Source: a virus
IMG/VR virus record: IMGVR_UViG_3300030106_005189
Span: 1-48,097 of that record
Strand: one strand, 5' to 3'
DNA length: 48,097 bases
How positions within the stretch are numbered: the stretch's first letter is position 1; each line of letters begins with the position of its first letter. The notes under the pieces are model-generated. The model was not told the DNA's origin and did no database searches. It was given only the letters and a program-made list of their open reading frames with translations. Positions 6,693-14,334 of the stretch are shown piece by piece. Made by a program: the position numbers and the translations under genes.

Positions 6693-9032
6693 TTATAGAT
6701 TATATACGTCAATTAATCTACCAAAATAAAACTTTGGTGACTCCACAAGTCCGCCCTTTGCCTTTTTGATTGGGGGATTTAAACTTTTGAGGAGGTTGAT
6801 GACTTTGCTCGTCTCGAGGAGTTTTCCATATCCTTGGTCTGTTTCTTTGTCGATTTGTTTGATAAGTTTAACGATGTTGTTGAAATAACCGATATCGAAG
6901 ATGGTAGCCCCGTCAGATTCTGAAACTCTTTTAGTGATACTTTTCTTAGTGCCATTATTAATCTTTCTAAAATCATTACTTGTTATTGAATCACCTGTCC
7001 AATAAACATCATCAATATACACCAAATCTGTATCATCACCTAGAACTTTTGTAAAAGCTTTATCCACGGTTTCTGGATTTGGTGGTTTGTTATCAAAAGT
7101 TTTAAAACTAGCTACAAATCCACCCGCTGTATTGACGACTTGAAAATCTATTCCAAGTTCTTTTCTTATATTCTCAATATCTGATTTTGTATAGTTACCC
7201 CTATAAAAAACCTGTGATGTTTTATTGCGTCCCTCTATTGGAGTTATGGATTGCTGAAAATTAAAAGTAGACATGTTCTCTTGATTCAAATTTGATCCAA
7301 GTAAAGATATGACTTGTAACCTTTGTGTTTCTGATAATTCTACAAATTTATTACCGACCTTTACAGTTAGTGGCACTATCGCATTAAAAGATGTTTTTCC
7401 ATCAACTGTCCCAATGCCTATCTCCATCCTACTAACCTCTGCCTTTTGGCCAAGGACCAGGGATATAGTTTGCTCTATTATAGACGGTTGTTTACCTTTT
7501 CTAGAAATAAGTTTGCTAAGATTACTTCGATGTATATTGCTTATTTGATTCATTAAAACATTATCATTTGGAAAATTATTAATTAAAGTCTCTACAACTT
7601 TACCATTTTTGGTATCAAAATTTCCTATATCAATGGTTGCTTTTAAAGACTCTTTGTAAGGAACAATCGTAGTTTGTAGTTTTTCTACAAAACCTTGATC
7701 TAATATTTCTATTGGATCTAATTTATTATTTCTAAACTTAAAACCTTTTTCTTGCAGCTCGGATATTAGTTCATTACCCATGTCTTCATAATTTGAAGAC
7801 CCTCCTCTACTGTTTGACCACATCATTGCTTGTAACTGATATGGTTGAAGTTCCTCTCCTTTAGGTAATTGTCTATTTATTTCAAAAGTCATTCTGTTAA
7901 GTGAGTTTGTTATTAAAGCATATAATTCTGGATTTGATGCTAATGTCGTTGGATCTATTCCAAATATTCTAGCCATTTGTAAATCATTCACCGTGTTTGG
8001 AGCACGGTCCGAGAGACCTGTAAAATATTTAAATGTATCTACGTAATTACCAAACTTAGGCGTATTAACGATATTATCTGGGCTTTTTAAAAAAACATCT
8101 AACGATTGATACTGACGAAAACCCATACGGATGGGTCTGTTGTTTTTGTAATCAGAAAATACCCCAATGGCTATTTTTAAATTTTGCTTAGGATCAACGC
8201 CTCCAGAAGTAATAGATAATATATCAAAAAATTTATCTTTATCTTCATCTGAAAAACCCTCTAAAAAATTATCGACCCATTGAGCTCCTTTTTCATACCA
8301 ATACTTTGATGCCTCTTTTTCTTGTAACGCTTTATTCACAAATTCAGCCGTTGGCATAGTAAAACCAAACTTATCAGTTAAAGCTTTAACATCTATGTTT
8401 GTTTTAGAATCAATTTCTTCTATGGCGTCTAATCCAATGTTATTTAAGGTATTGTTATTAAATTTATATTCTATTGGCTTGGCTTCTATGTTTGAATAGT
8501 CTATTTTTCTTAAATCTTTGTCTCCATAAATTTTTACAGGATTTAGTGTTTCAATGTACTGTTTTGAATTTTTATCTTTTGCTAAAAAATCTTCAGCTTT
8601 CTTAAATTGTTTTTGAGCTGCTCTTTGGAGCATTTCTTCTACAAATGTTTCAAAAGGATCTTTACCAGGTGGTTTAGGCCCTTCTCCATCATCATCTGGA
8701 TCAGGATCTTCATCACCTCTAGTCATTTCAGTGGTAGGCATTTTTTCAAGATCCTCTTCTTTTACATCAATAATATCATCATCATCTTTTTTTGTTTCAA
8801 GGATCGTGGATGCTACAACAGGTTCTGGTCTGTAAAAACTTTCTCCATAAGTTCTAAAATTTTTAATTCTATTTAATTCTGATTCAGGTAATAAATCTTC
8901 TAGTGGTATGATATCAGATTCACCAAAGCCTGATAGATCTATACCTTGACCCGCAAAAAGATCGACAACAGCTGGTACAGTAACACCAAGTCTAGTTGCA
9001 AGTTGTGCTAGTGATACAGCTTGTACTACCAT
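6693..9032 (-). CDS. Large unknown protein between terminase and portal
   Basis: 779 residues. The N-terminus (SLAQLATRLGVTVPAVVDLF) looks like a small helical domain, followed by an acidic low-complexity linker at about 78-120 (DDDDIIDV...DPDPDDDGEGPKPP) and then a long soluble body. The C-terminus KKAKGGLVESPKFYFGRL resembles ends of other virion proteins here. The ATG directly follows the terminase stop. It may be an internal or ejected virion protein, but no enzyme motif was recognised. Most phages have no such gene here. Confidence 0.75.
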   Translation of the reverse strand: MVVQAVSLAQLATRLGVTVPAVVDLFAGQGIDLSGFGESDIIPLEDLLPESELNRIKNFRTYGESFYRPEPVVASTILETKKDDDDIIDVKEEDLEKMPTTEMTRGDEDPDPDDDGEGPKPPGKDPFETFVEEMLQRAAQKQFKKAEDFLAKDKNSKQYIETLNPVKIYGDKDLRKIDYSNIEAKPIEYKFNNNTLNNIGLDAIEEIDSKTNIDVKALTDKFGFTMPTAEFVNKALQEKEASKYWYEKGAQWVDNFLEGFSDEDKDKFFDILSITSGGVDPKQNLKIAIGVFSDYKNNRPIRMGFRQYQSLDVFLKSPDNIVNTPKFGNYVDTFKYFTGLSDRAPNTVNDLQMARIFGIDPTTLASNPELYALITNSLNRMTFEINRQLPKGEELQPYQLQAMMWSNSRGGSSNYEDMGNELISELQEKGFKFRNNKLDPIEILDQGFVEKLQTTIVPYKESLKATIDIGNFDTKNGKVVETLINNFPNDNVLMNQISNIHRSNLSKLISRKGKQPSIIEQTISLVLGQKAEVSRMEIGIGTVDGKTSFNAIVPLTVKVGNKFVELSETQRLQVISLLGSNLNQENMSTFNFQQSITPIEGRNKTSQVFYRGNYTKSDIENIRKELGIDFQVVNTAGGFVASFKTFDNKPPNPETVDKAFTKVLGDDTDLVYIDDVYWTGDSITSNDFRKINNGTKKSITKRVSESDGATIFDIGYFNNIVKLIKQIDKETDQGYGKLLETSKVINLLKSLNPPIKKAKGGLVESPKFYFGRLIDVYNL

Positions 9033-10487
9033 TTAATAATAAACATATTTCTTTTTCTCACGTGGTTGATCCTCATAATCATCATTTAGTGATATGAAAT
9101 TACCCTGACGATATCTCATCAGGGCTTGTGTCATTGTATCAACTAAATCATCATACTCACCATAAGGAAAAGCTGCACATTCTTCAATCATTTCTTCTGC
9201 AAAGTGTTTTTCAGGAGCCCATACAACACCACTTTCAAAAAGTGGGGCAACAGCGTTTACACGTGAAATTTTGTCATTACCTTTTGATGGGCTAAAACTT
9301 ACAACAGGAATTCCAACTTGTCTAAGTTCTTGAATGAGTGGTTGACCACTTGCTTTTGCTTCAACAATAATCGTTTCTGGTTCCCAATATTTATATTGTT
9401 CAAGGGCAACTTTTTTTAATTCAGGAAACTCCCAGCGATCTTTAATGCAATCTAAAAGTATAATATTATCTTTATTAAACTCACTACGAAAAACACCCCA
9501 AGTGCTAATCGCACTAAAATCTGCAGTATCTTTTTTGCTAAATGCTGTGTCATAACTTTGAATTACATGTTGAAGAGGGGGAACCTGTTCTTTTTTCCAG
9601 ATTTTCCACCATTCTCTTTTTACAATCGCACCTATTTCAGAAGTCGGTTGTTGTTGATATTGAGCTTCCCAAGACATAACAGGTAAGTTGGCCTTAATTT
9701 TTTCTAATTCCTCTAGTTTCCAATATTCTGGCCATATTGGTTTTCCTGATGGTAATATCGCTGGAAACTCTATAACCTCCCATTCGTCTGCATTATTTTC
9801 TCCAGCTAATTTTATTAATCTTCCAGTAAGATCTCTTTCTGACCATCTAGTCATAACAATGACAATGGCTCCTCCAGGTTGTAATCTTTGTCTTGGGCCT
9901 GATAGATACCAGTTGTAAGCATTTTCAAAAGCAGTATCATTAATATTTTGCTCTGAATGAGGATCATCAATAATTAATAGATCCGCACCTCGACCTGTTA
10001 TTGCTCCTCCAGTACCAGCACCAAAGTATTCTCCTTCATGATTTGTTTCCCAACGACCCGATGCTTTTGAATCTTGCTTTAAACTTACATTTTTAAAAAT
10101 TTTTCTATACTCGATGTCATTCATCAAGTTTCTCATCTTTCTACCAAACCTGTATGAAAGTTCAGCAGTGTGAGTTGCCTGTATTATTTTTGTTTTTGGC
10201 TTGTTGCCCATTAACCAAGCAGGAAACAAATAAGATGCAAACTCTGACTTAGTGTGTCTTGGAGGCATGTTAACAATTAATCGCTTTGTTTTGCCTTGAG
10301 CGATCTCCTCAAACTTTTTTGCCATGATCCTATGATGATATCCATCGATAAAATCTGGCCAAACCATTTTAACAAAATGTAAGAAATCATTTTTTGCCTT
10401 TAATTGATCGTCATGCATCGCAATTGCTAACATCAACCGCAGCTCTTCATCCGAATACTTTGAAAATTTATTATTTTTGGTTTCCAT
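9033..10487 (-). CDS. terL: Terminase large subunit
   Basis: 484 residues. The ATPase has Walker A MPPRHTKS (74-81) and Walker B LLIIDDPH (170-177), with VMTRWSERDLTGRL following (211-224). The C-terminal RNase H-like nuclease shows Asp313 (QSYDTAFSKK), Glu377 (IIVEAKASG) and Asp447/Asp450 (EYDDLVDTMTQAL). It drives DNA into the prohead and cuts concatemers, working with the small subunit (11412-11930) and portal. Length is normal and both active sites are complete. Confidence 0.95.
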   Translation of the reverse strand: METKNNKFSKYSDEELRLMLAIAMHDDQLKAKNDFLHFVKMVWPDFIDGYHHRIMAKKFEEIAQGKTKRLIVNMPPRHTKSEFASYLFPAWLMGNKPKTKIIQATHTAELSYRFGRKMRNLMNDIEYRKIFKNVSLKQDSKASGRWETNHEGEYFGAGTGGAITGRGADLLIIDDPHSEQNINDTAFENAYNWYLSGPRQRLQPGGAIVIVMTRWSERDLTGRLIKLAGENNADEWEVIEFPAILPSGKPIWPEYWKLEELEKIKANLPVMSWEAQYQQQPTSEIGAIVKREWWKIWKKEQVPPLQHVIQSYDTAFSKKDTADFSAISTWGVFRSEFNKDNIILLDCIKDRWEFPELKKVALEQYKYWEPETIIVEAKASGQPLIQELRQVGIPVVSFSPSKGNDKISRVNAVAPLFESGVVWAPEKHFAEEMIEECAAFPYGEYDDLVDTMTQALMRYRQGNFISLNDDYEDQPREKKKYVYY

Positions 10488-10748
10488 TGGGACTCCTAAG
10501 CCGTTTTATACTAAAAAAAGGGGGTATACCCTAGAAAAAACTTTCCATATGAAAAATTCTTGGCTGAAAATTTAAAACATGCGCAAGGTCAAGTCGCGCG
10601 TGACACCATGGGCCATTTAGGGGGTGCCAGGAATCGCAGAATCCTGCCATTTTTTTTATTTTTTACAGGTACCCTAGGCTTTTTTATAATTTATCCTGGT
10701 TTTCTGCCATTGTTTCACGTTACTTACAATAATAAAAATTATCGTAAG
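10488..10748. other. 261-bp intergenic region upstream of terL
   Basis: No convincing gene is present. It holds a perfect 10-bp palindrome GGGTATACCC (10522-10531), the 8-mer TACCCTAG twice (10527-10534 and 10670-10677), and an imperfect inverted repeat with 10-base arms GCCAGGAATC / GAATCCTGCC (10626-10648, 8 of 10 positions pairing). A GC-rich patch lies near 10578-10630, unlike the AT-rich surroundings. It could hold packaging, replication or promoter signals for terL. The function is inferred only from position and structure. Confidence 0.6.
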
Positions 10749-10749
10749 T
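10722..10749. repeat. Imperfect inverted repeat at the nuclease gene end
   Basis: Arms ACTTAC-A-ATAAT and ATTAT-C-GTAAGT around an AAAA loop give 11 pairs with one mismatch. It lies at the end of the minus-strand nuclease gene but has no T-run on either side. A protein-binding site or RNA structure is therefore more likely than a simple terminator. Confidence 0.5.
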
Positions 10750-11165
10750 TATAATTGGCGCATTTCCTTCGTTTTTTTGTGCCTTTTTACCCAATATTCT
10801 TGGATCTTGGCCCATCCAACTGCCAATATTGGTACGTTTTGCATGTTTTTTTGCAGATTTCCCACGTTTTTGGCTTCATACAACAATTCCCTCGCTCCAT
10901 GAAGGGGCTTCGCAAGTTCATCGTACACTAACACATATGCACATTGATCAGATTGCTCTGATATTCTTTTGGACATAGCAATTTGATGAGGACTAAATTT
11001 AATCCTCCTCGATCTTGCGATCTTTGTTTCTACAAAAAGTGTATCCATTTGTGGTGCGATACCAATCATGTCTGGGAAGCCTAATACAGTTGTAGTTTCA
11101 ATTCTGTACCAATGATAAATTGTCATATGTTTCCTTATTAATTTGACAAAGTTAGACTCTTTCAT
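10749..11165 (-). CDS. PD-(D/E)XK nuclease-like protein (VRR-NUC-like)
   Basis: 138 residues. The core GFPDMIGIAPQ (29-39) then TLFVETKIA (42-50) gives the PD...ExK signature (Asp32, Glu46, Lys48), followed by FSPHQIAMSKRI, where VRR-NUC proteins often have a xxxQ helix. Such nucleases can resolve branched DNA or nick substrates during replication or packaging. The gene lies between the two terminase subunits, which favours clearing branched DNA before packaging. That role is inferred. Confidence 0.75.
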   Translation of the reverse strand: MKESNFVKLIRKHMTIYHWYRIETTTVLGFPDMIGIAPQMDTLFVETKIARSRRIKFSPHQIAMSKRISEQSDQCAYVLVYDELAKPLHGARELLYEAKNVGNLQKNMQNVPILAVGWAKIQEYWVKRHKKTKEMRQL

Positions 11166-11173
11166 GCTACAGT
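11143..11173 (+). promoter_or_regulatory. Possible sigma70 promoter for the 67-residue gene
   Basis: A consensus TTGACA (11143-11148) is followed after 19 bases by TACAGT (11168-11173), with an extended TG just before it. It overlaps the start of the minus-strand nuclease gene and points at the lone plus-strand gene at 11212. The spacing is longer than the ideal 17, so confidence is moderate. Confidence 0.5.
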
Positions 11174-11211
11174 AAATTTATGGATCAAAACAAAATTACA
11201 GGGTTACACTT

Positions 11212-11415
11212 ATGAAAGTATTTTTACTTGTTATAAGTCTGTGGGGTTTCAATGGTGAAGGCTGGGTATACACTGGTAATCAATTAGTATTACAAGAAAA
11301 GTTTAGTGAGTTAAGTGAATGCGAACAGTTAGGACGTAAGTTTTTAAAGTTTGATATGAACAAATATTTTACATTCAAAGTACAATGCATCGAAGACATT
11401 CGTAAAGACATTTAG
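11212..11415 (+). CDS. Small possibly exported protein opposite the terminase operon
   Basis: 67 residues. The N-terminus MKVFLLVISLWGFNG is a short hydrophobic segment, perhaps a weak signal or anchor. The body holds two Cys (in SECEQL and KVQCIED) that could form a disulfide outside the cytoplasm. It is the only plus-strand gene within the packaging region, has its own promoter-like sequence and meets terS tail to tail with a 4-base overlap. I recall similar small proteins in marine phages. The function is unknown, and a moron or host-interaction gene is possible. Confidence 0.7.
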   Translation: MKVFLLVISLWGFNGEGWVYTGNQLVLQEKFSELSECEQLGRKFLKFDMNKYFTFKVQCIEDIRKDI

Positions 11416-11930
11416 TCTTCAATCATCTTAGCTTCTTGTTTATCTGGTGTAACATCAATGACATCTTCTTCACCTCTAATGCCAACACCTTTTCGCTGTA
11501 ACTCATCTAGCTTTGCAACAAGTTGATCTCTAGATAAGTTTTCAATTGCACTCTCCATTCTTATTGTTGGATCATATAAACCAGATGCTTTACCTCTCAT
11601 GCCTTCAGCATTGATGGCAGCTGAGTAATGTTTTTCCTCCTCTGCTCTTTTGCCAAGTTCATCTAATCTAGCTAAATGTTTATCCATGTTGACAGCGTAT
11701 TTATCCTGTAATTCTTTTTTTAAATCATAAATAGCCTCTGCTACCAATGGATATTTATTTGGGTCTGTAAGTTCATAAGCAGTCTTCCTAGCAATCTTCT
11801 CTGAGTAACCTGCTTTTCTTGCAGACTCTGAAGCAGATTGTTTACCAGTTAATGTATGATAACAATATTCATGTACAAATCTTAACTGATTAGGTGTCAT
11901 CTTTCTTGCTTTTCTTCCATCTATTTTCAT
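11412..11930 (-). CDS. terS: Terminase small subunit
   Basis: 172 residues. The N-terminal helix-turn-helix region RKMTPNQLRFVHEYCY...ASESARKAGYSEKIARKTAY is the DNA-recognition plan of Terminase_2-type small subunits (T-x-x-Q-x-x-F-V-x-E-Y then A-x-x-AGY). A charged helical middle for oligomerisation (about 60-110) and an acidic C-terminus follow. It selects phage DNA for packaging and feeds the large subunit. The ATG has AGGAG upstream. It is the first gene of the minus-strand late block. Confidence 0.88.
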   Translation of the reverse strand: MKIDGRKARKMTPNQLRFVHEYCYHTLTGKQSASESARKAGYSEKIARKTAYELTDPNKYPLVAEAIYDLKKELQDKYAVNMDKHLARLDELGKRAEEEKHYSAAINAEGMRGKASGLYDPTIRMESAIENLSRDQLVAKLDELQRKGVGIRGEEDVIDVTPDKQEAKMIED

Positions 11931-12236
11931 TTTTTTGCTCCTATAAGCATAATTTCACACACATTTTATAACAAAACTTATAACTAATTTCTACTCACGT
12001 TAAAATAAAATTCAATAAAACTGCCATTTTTATATTTTAAAACACACATCCTCACACTTACCTCACACTACTAATGTGAGGAAATAATCCAGGAATACTC
12101 TACTAAATTTGCTATCCTCACACTACCACACTTGTTTTGACATACTTTACAAAATGCCATGATGGCCGAGCCAAATTATGCTTATAAGTGTGCCATGGAT
12201 CGTGGATCAAAATAAATAATACAAATTATTTTAATA
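11931..12236. promoter_or_regulatory. Divergent control region between late and early genes
   Basis: 306 bases without a supported gene, separating terS (minus) from the early genes (plus). It is very AT-rich on the terS side. The centre holds a cluster of CCTCACACT repeats (12050-12126). A consensus TTGACA (12137-12142) faces the early genes, though no good -10 follows at 16-18 bases. Two GATC sites lie at 12198-12208. This is the natural place for the early/late switch, by inference from position. Confidence 0.6.
12050..12126. repeat. Operator-like repeat cluster CCTCACACT
   Basis: CCTCACACT occurs as direct copies at 12050, 12061 and 12116. The copy at 12061 is also one arm of an inverted repeat, CCTCACA (12061-12067) with TGTGAGG (12075-12081). 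Repeated and palindromic sites in a divergent promoter region are typical of repressor or activator binding. No cognate regulator gene was identified. Confidence 0.6.
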
Positions 12237-12569
12237 ATGTTACACGTAACATGCCTCATGGATCACAAACATAAAAAGGGTTTTACTGCCCACATTCACG
12301 CTATTCAATATTTAACTAAACTAGGTTATTGGGTCTTTGATAATATTTCAAAGTTAGGCCCATGCGATCTTATTGGATTAAATGAAAAAGGAGAAATATT
12401 ATTAGTCGATGTAAAGTCGACAAGTAAAAGAAAGACAGGTAACTTTGCAGGATATTTTATTAAACGCTCACCAACGAAACTACAAAAAAAATTAAAAATA
12501 CGCATATTAATGGTCTCAGACGATGGATCCTGCACCCTCGAAAAACCCCAGAAATTAGCCATAAAATAG
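12237..12569 (+). CDS. Small PD-(D/E)XK endonuclease-like protein
   Basis: 110 residues from the first ATG. LGPCDLIGLNEKGEILLVDVK (about residues 40-60) has the Asp...Asp-x-Lys spacing of PD-(D/E)XK nucleases, and KGFTAHIHAIQYLTKLGYWV before it is the usual first helix. Neither this start nor the ATG at 12258 has a clear Shine-Dalgarno. The later start leaves the domain complete and may be the true one. As the first early gene it might act in host DNA breakdown or recombination, which is inference. Confidence 0.7.
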   Translation: MLHVTCLMDHKHKKGFTAHIHAIQYLTKLGYWVFDNISKLGPCDLIGLNEKGEILLVDVKSTSKRKTGNFAGYFIKRSPTKLQKKLKIRILMVSDDGSCTLEKPQKLAIK

Positions 12570-12597
12570 AAAAGTATTGCGACCTATGTAATATAAT
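12567..12597 (+). promoter_or_regulatory. Repeated early promoter-like element, copy 1
   Basis: TAGAAAAGTATTGC at 12567 and TATGTAATATAAT at 12585-12597, ending in a perfect -10 TATAAT. The first part recurs at 15255 and the second at 28315, each just ahead of a gene group with a strong ribosome site. No standard -35 sits 17 bases upstream, so a phage-specific or activator-dependent promoter is possible. Confidence 0.5.
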
Positions 12598-12638
12598 GTA
12601 TTAATTTATTATATTTATTAAAATAAAGGAGAAAGAAA

Positions 12639-12836
12639 ATGATTAATAAATTAGTAAAAATTTACAACAACTGGGGCGACAGACCAGAAAATAAAAACTT
12701 ACAACCTCTAACTAGTGCTGACGAAATGCTAATGCATGAATCTGCAACAATGAGTCAATGTGAATGGTTAGAAAGATTCATAGACGTTTGGAACAGAGCT
12801 CAAGAAAGAGACTACAAAAATAATGGAGGTAAATAA
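12639..12836 (+). CDS. Small early protein, unknown
   Basis: 65 residues, hydrophilic, with Trp at several positions (NNWGDRPENKN, QCEWLERFIDVWNRA). A strong AAAGGAGAAAGAAA site precedes the ATG. First gene after a promoter-like element, so probably expressed early. No domain was recognised. It overlaps the next microprotein by one base (TAATG). Confidence 0.7.
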   Translation: MINKLVKIYNNWGDRPENKNLQPLTSADEMLMHESATMSQCEWLERFIDVWNRAQERDYKNNGGK

Positions 12837-12913
12837 TGTTATTTGCTTTATTTTTATCAATCGTAGCAACTGCACTAGTTTTTGGTGTAGCAATATTATT
12901 AGTTAATTTTTAA
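12836..12913 (+). CDS. 25-residue membrane microprotein
   Basis: MLFALFLSIVATALVFGVAI followed by LLVNF, a single hydrophobic span. GGAGG (12825-12829) lies 6 bases before the ATG, and the start overlaps the previous stop (TAATG). Good ribosome site and full hydrophobicity argue for a real inner-membrane peptide. The function is unknown. Confidence 0.6.
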   Translation: MLFALFLSIVATALVFGVAILLVNF

Positions 12914-12924
12914 GGAGAAAGAAG

Positions 12925-13041
12925 ATGAAAGTTATTAAATGGATTATCAACGATTTAAAATTAGCGAGCAAAGAAGATTGGTTTTATGTTGCTCTAGGAA
13001 TTCCAGTAAGTGTATTCGCTTACATTCACTGGTTTATATAA
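12925..13041 (+). CDS. 38-residue membrane-associated microprotein
   Basis: A polar helix MKVIKWIINDLKLASKEDWF is followed by YVALGIPVSVFAYIHWFI, which could span or dip into the membrane. GGAGAAAGAAG precedes the ATG. It is the second tiny membrane protein in a row in the early operon. Such peptides may alter the host envelope or block superinfection, which is inference. Confidence 0.55.
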   Translation: MKVIKWIINDLKLASKEDWFYVALGIPVSVFAYIHWFI

Positions 13042-13053
13042 AGGAGAAATAAG

Positions 13054-13347
13054 ATGACAAGAATTTATACAGAAGCAGAAATATTTGAAGCAGTTTGCTA
13101 TGCTGTTGGAGATGATGGCAACAAAGCAAGTCAAACAATAAGATTGCTGAACAGTAATAGAAAAGCATATGGAAAAGTCGAGAACGATGAATATGCAAAA
13201 TGCAGACAGGATTTTAACAAAGTTATTACTGAGATAGATACATACGAGAAAAAATCTGTGTCTTACAGATATGGCTACCCAAAAAATCTTGAAGAAAGAA
13301 ACGCAGAAAAGTTTAATTTTGAGGAGGACAACAATGGAAAAAAATAA
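13054..13347 (+). CDS. Early protein, unknown
   Basis: 97 residues, charged and predicted helical (MTRIYTEAEIFEAVCYAVGD). The C-terminal part is Asn/Glu/Lys-rich. AAAGGAGAAATAAG precedes the ATG. It overlaps the next gene by 14 bases. No family was recognised. Confidence 0.7.
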   Translation: MTRIYTEAEIFEAVCYAVGDDGNKASQTIRLLNSNRKAYGKVENDEYAKCRQDFNKVITEIDTYEKKSVSYRYGYPKNLEERNAEKFNFEEDNNGKK

Positions 13348-13651
13348 ATTTGCTAATAAGCACGGATATTCTGACTGTGAGCCATATGAGGTGGTTGAGG
13401 TTATCAACGACAAAAAAATGGTTATCAGAGAGATGGACTGCACTCAATTGCCATGGAAAAAAGATTGGCATGAAGGTGGTTTTGCTGGTCACATTAGTAA
13501 CCAGCATGAACAAAAATGGAAAATAGAAAGCAATGACAAAAACCATAAGTTTTTTATTCGCAAGCACAAGAATGGTGCTTGGAAAGATGCTGGTGGTAAT
13601 AAGTACCAACTAGATAGTGAACCCGTAAAATTTTACGATTTTAATTTTTAG
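13334..13651 (+). CDS. Early protein, unknown, Lys/Trp/His-rich
   Basis: 105 residues. The ATG at 13334 is chosen because GAGGAGGACAAC lies just ahead of it. A longer form from 13271 lacks such a site. The protein has KDWHEGGFAGHISNQHEQKW and RKHKNGAWKDAGGNKY, suggesting a small beta-rich fold. No catalytic motif was recognised. Confidence 0.7.
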   Translation: MEKNKFANKHGYSDCEPYEVVEVINDKKMVIREMDCTQLPWKKDWHEGGFAGHISNQHEQKWKIESNDKNHKFFIRKHKNGAWKDAGGNKYQLDSEPVKFYDFNF

Positions 13652-13661
13652 GAGGATTACA

Positions 13662-14027
13662 ATGACAGACAGACAAAAAAGAGGATCTAAAATTACTAAC
13701 CTTTTAGATTTAGAGGTTGAGAATATTAACGATCTTAGTGATGTAAAAAAGTTAGCTGATTGGTTTTTAGAAAAAAATATAAACTATCACCCAGAAGATG
13801 ACTTAAATTATTATGAAACAAATGATGGTCAAAAATTATTTACAAAAATAATTGGAGATCGATTAAATCATTTATGGTTACAAGCTTTTCATAATTGTAA
13901 TCAAAAGGATGTTTGGTCTATAATTTTAAGAAGACATAATGTTTTAGTTAGCAATAAGGGTATAGATTACGATGTAGAGCTAACTGAGAATGAAAAAAGA
14001 GTAATGAAGGAGTTAAACAATGGCTAA
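13662..14027 (+). CDS. Early protein, unknown
   Basis: 121 residues, acidic overall, with the segment LADWFLEKNINYHPEDDLNY and a helical C-terminus ending ENEKRVMKELNNG. AGGAGGATTACA precedes the ATG. It overlaps the next gene by 8 bases, so the two are probably translated together. No domain was recognised. Confidence 0.7.
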   Translation: MTDRQKRGSKITNLLDLEVENINDLSDVKKLADWFLEKNINYHPEDDLNYYETNDGQKLFTKIIGDRLNHLWLQAFHNCNQKDVWSIILRRHNVLVSNKGIDYDVELTENEKRVMKELNNG

Positions 14028-14334
14028 AAAATTAAAAAGACAAGCAATAGTTCATGAATTTGACAGACCTCTTTGGAGAAACATCAGAGACTTAAAAGAT
14101 GATGACTACATTTTTGTTAATGTTCTAAGAATGATAGGTAAAAGTAATGTTTTTGTCACTTTAAGAATAGAAAATAAAAAAAGAACTATTGATGAACTAC
14201 AAAAAGATATTGGTAAAAAATTAAGAATTAGACCTAATAATATTTTGTTTCAAAATAATGGTGGTCCTTTCGCTCCGTTTAATTATTTAATTCAAATTGG
14301 TGCTTTAGATTTTGAGGAGGTTTATAATGGATAG
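14020..14334 (+). CDS. Early protein, unknown
   Basis: 104 residues, Lys/Arg-rich, with a likely alpha/beta fold (DDDYIFVNVLRMIGKSNVFV). The section IDELQKDIGKKLRIRPNNIL slightly recalls ubiquitin-like or HTH folds, but not enough to name. Its 3' end overlaps the next gene by 8 bases, and that gene's ribosome site lies inside this one. Confidence 0.65.
   Translation: MAKKLKRQAIVHEFDRPLWRNIRDLKDDDYIFVNVLRMIGKSNVFVTLRIENKKRTIDELQKDIGKKLRIRPNNILFQNNGGPFAPFNYLIQIGALDFEEVYNG

Noticed and set aside
10626-10648. Sequence resembling a tRNA T-arm and 3' end
   Set aside because: The arms pair imperfectly and no acceptor, D-arm or anticodon arm could be found around it, so neither a tRNA nor an att-type tRNA fragment is claimed.
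10560-10754. 64-codon plus-strand frame in the terL upstream region
   Set aside because: TTG start without a ribosome site; it runs through inverted repeats and T-rich runs and looks like chance.
13271-13333. Upstream extension of the 105-residue early protein
   Set aside because: It overlaps the previous gene in another frame and lacks a ribosome site, while the ATG at 13334 has GAGGAGG.
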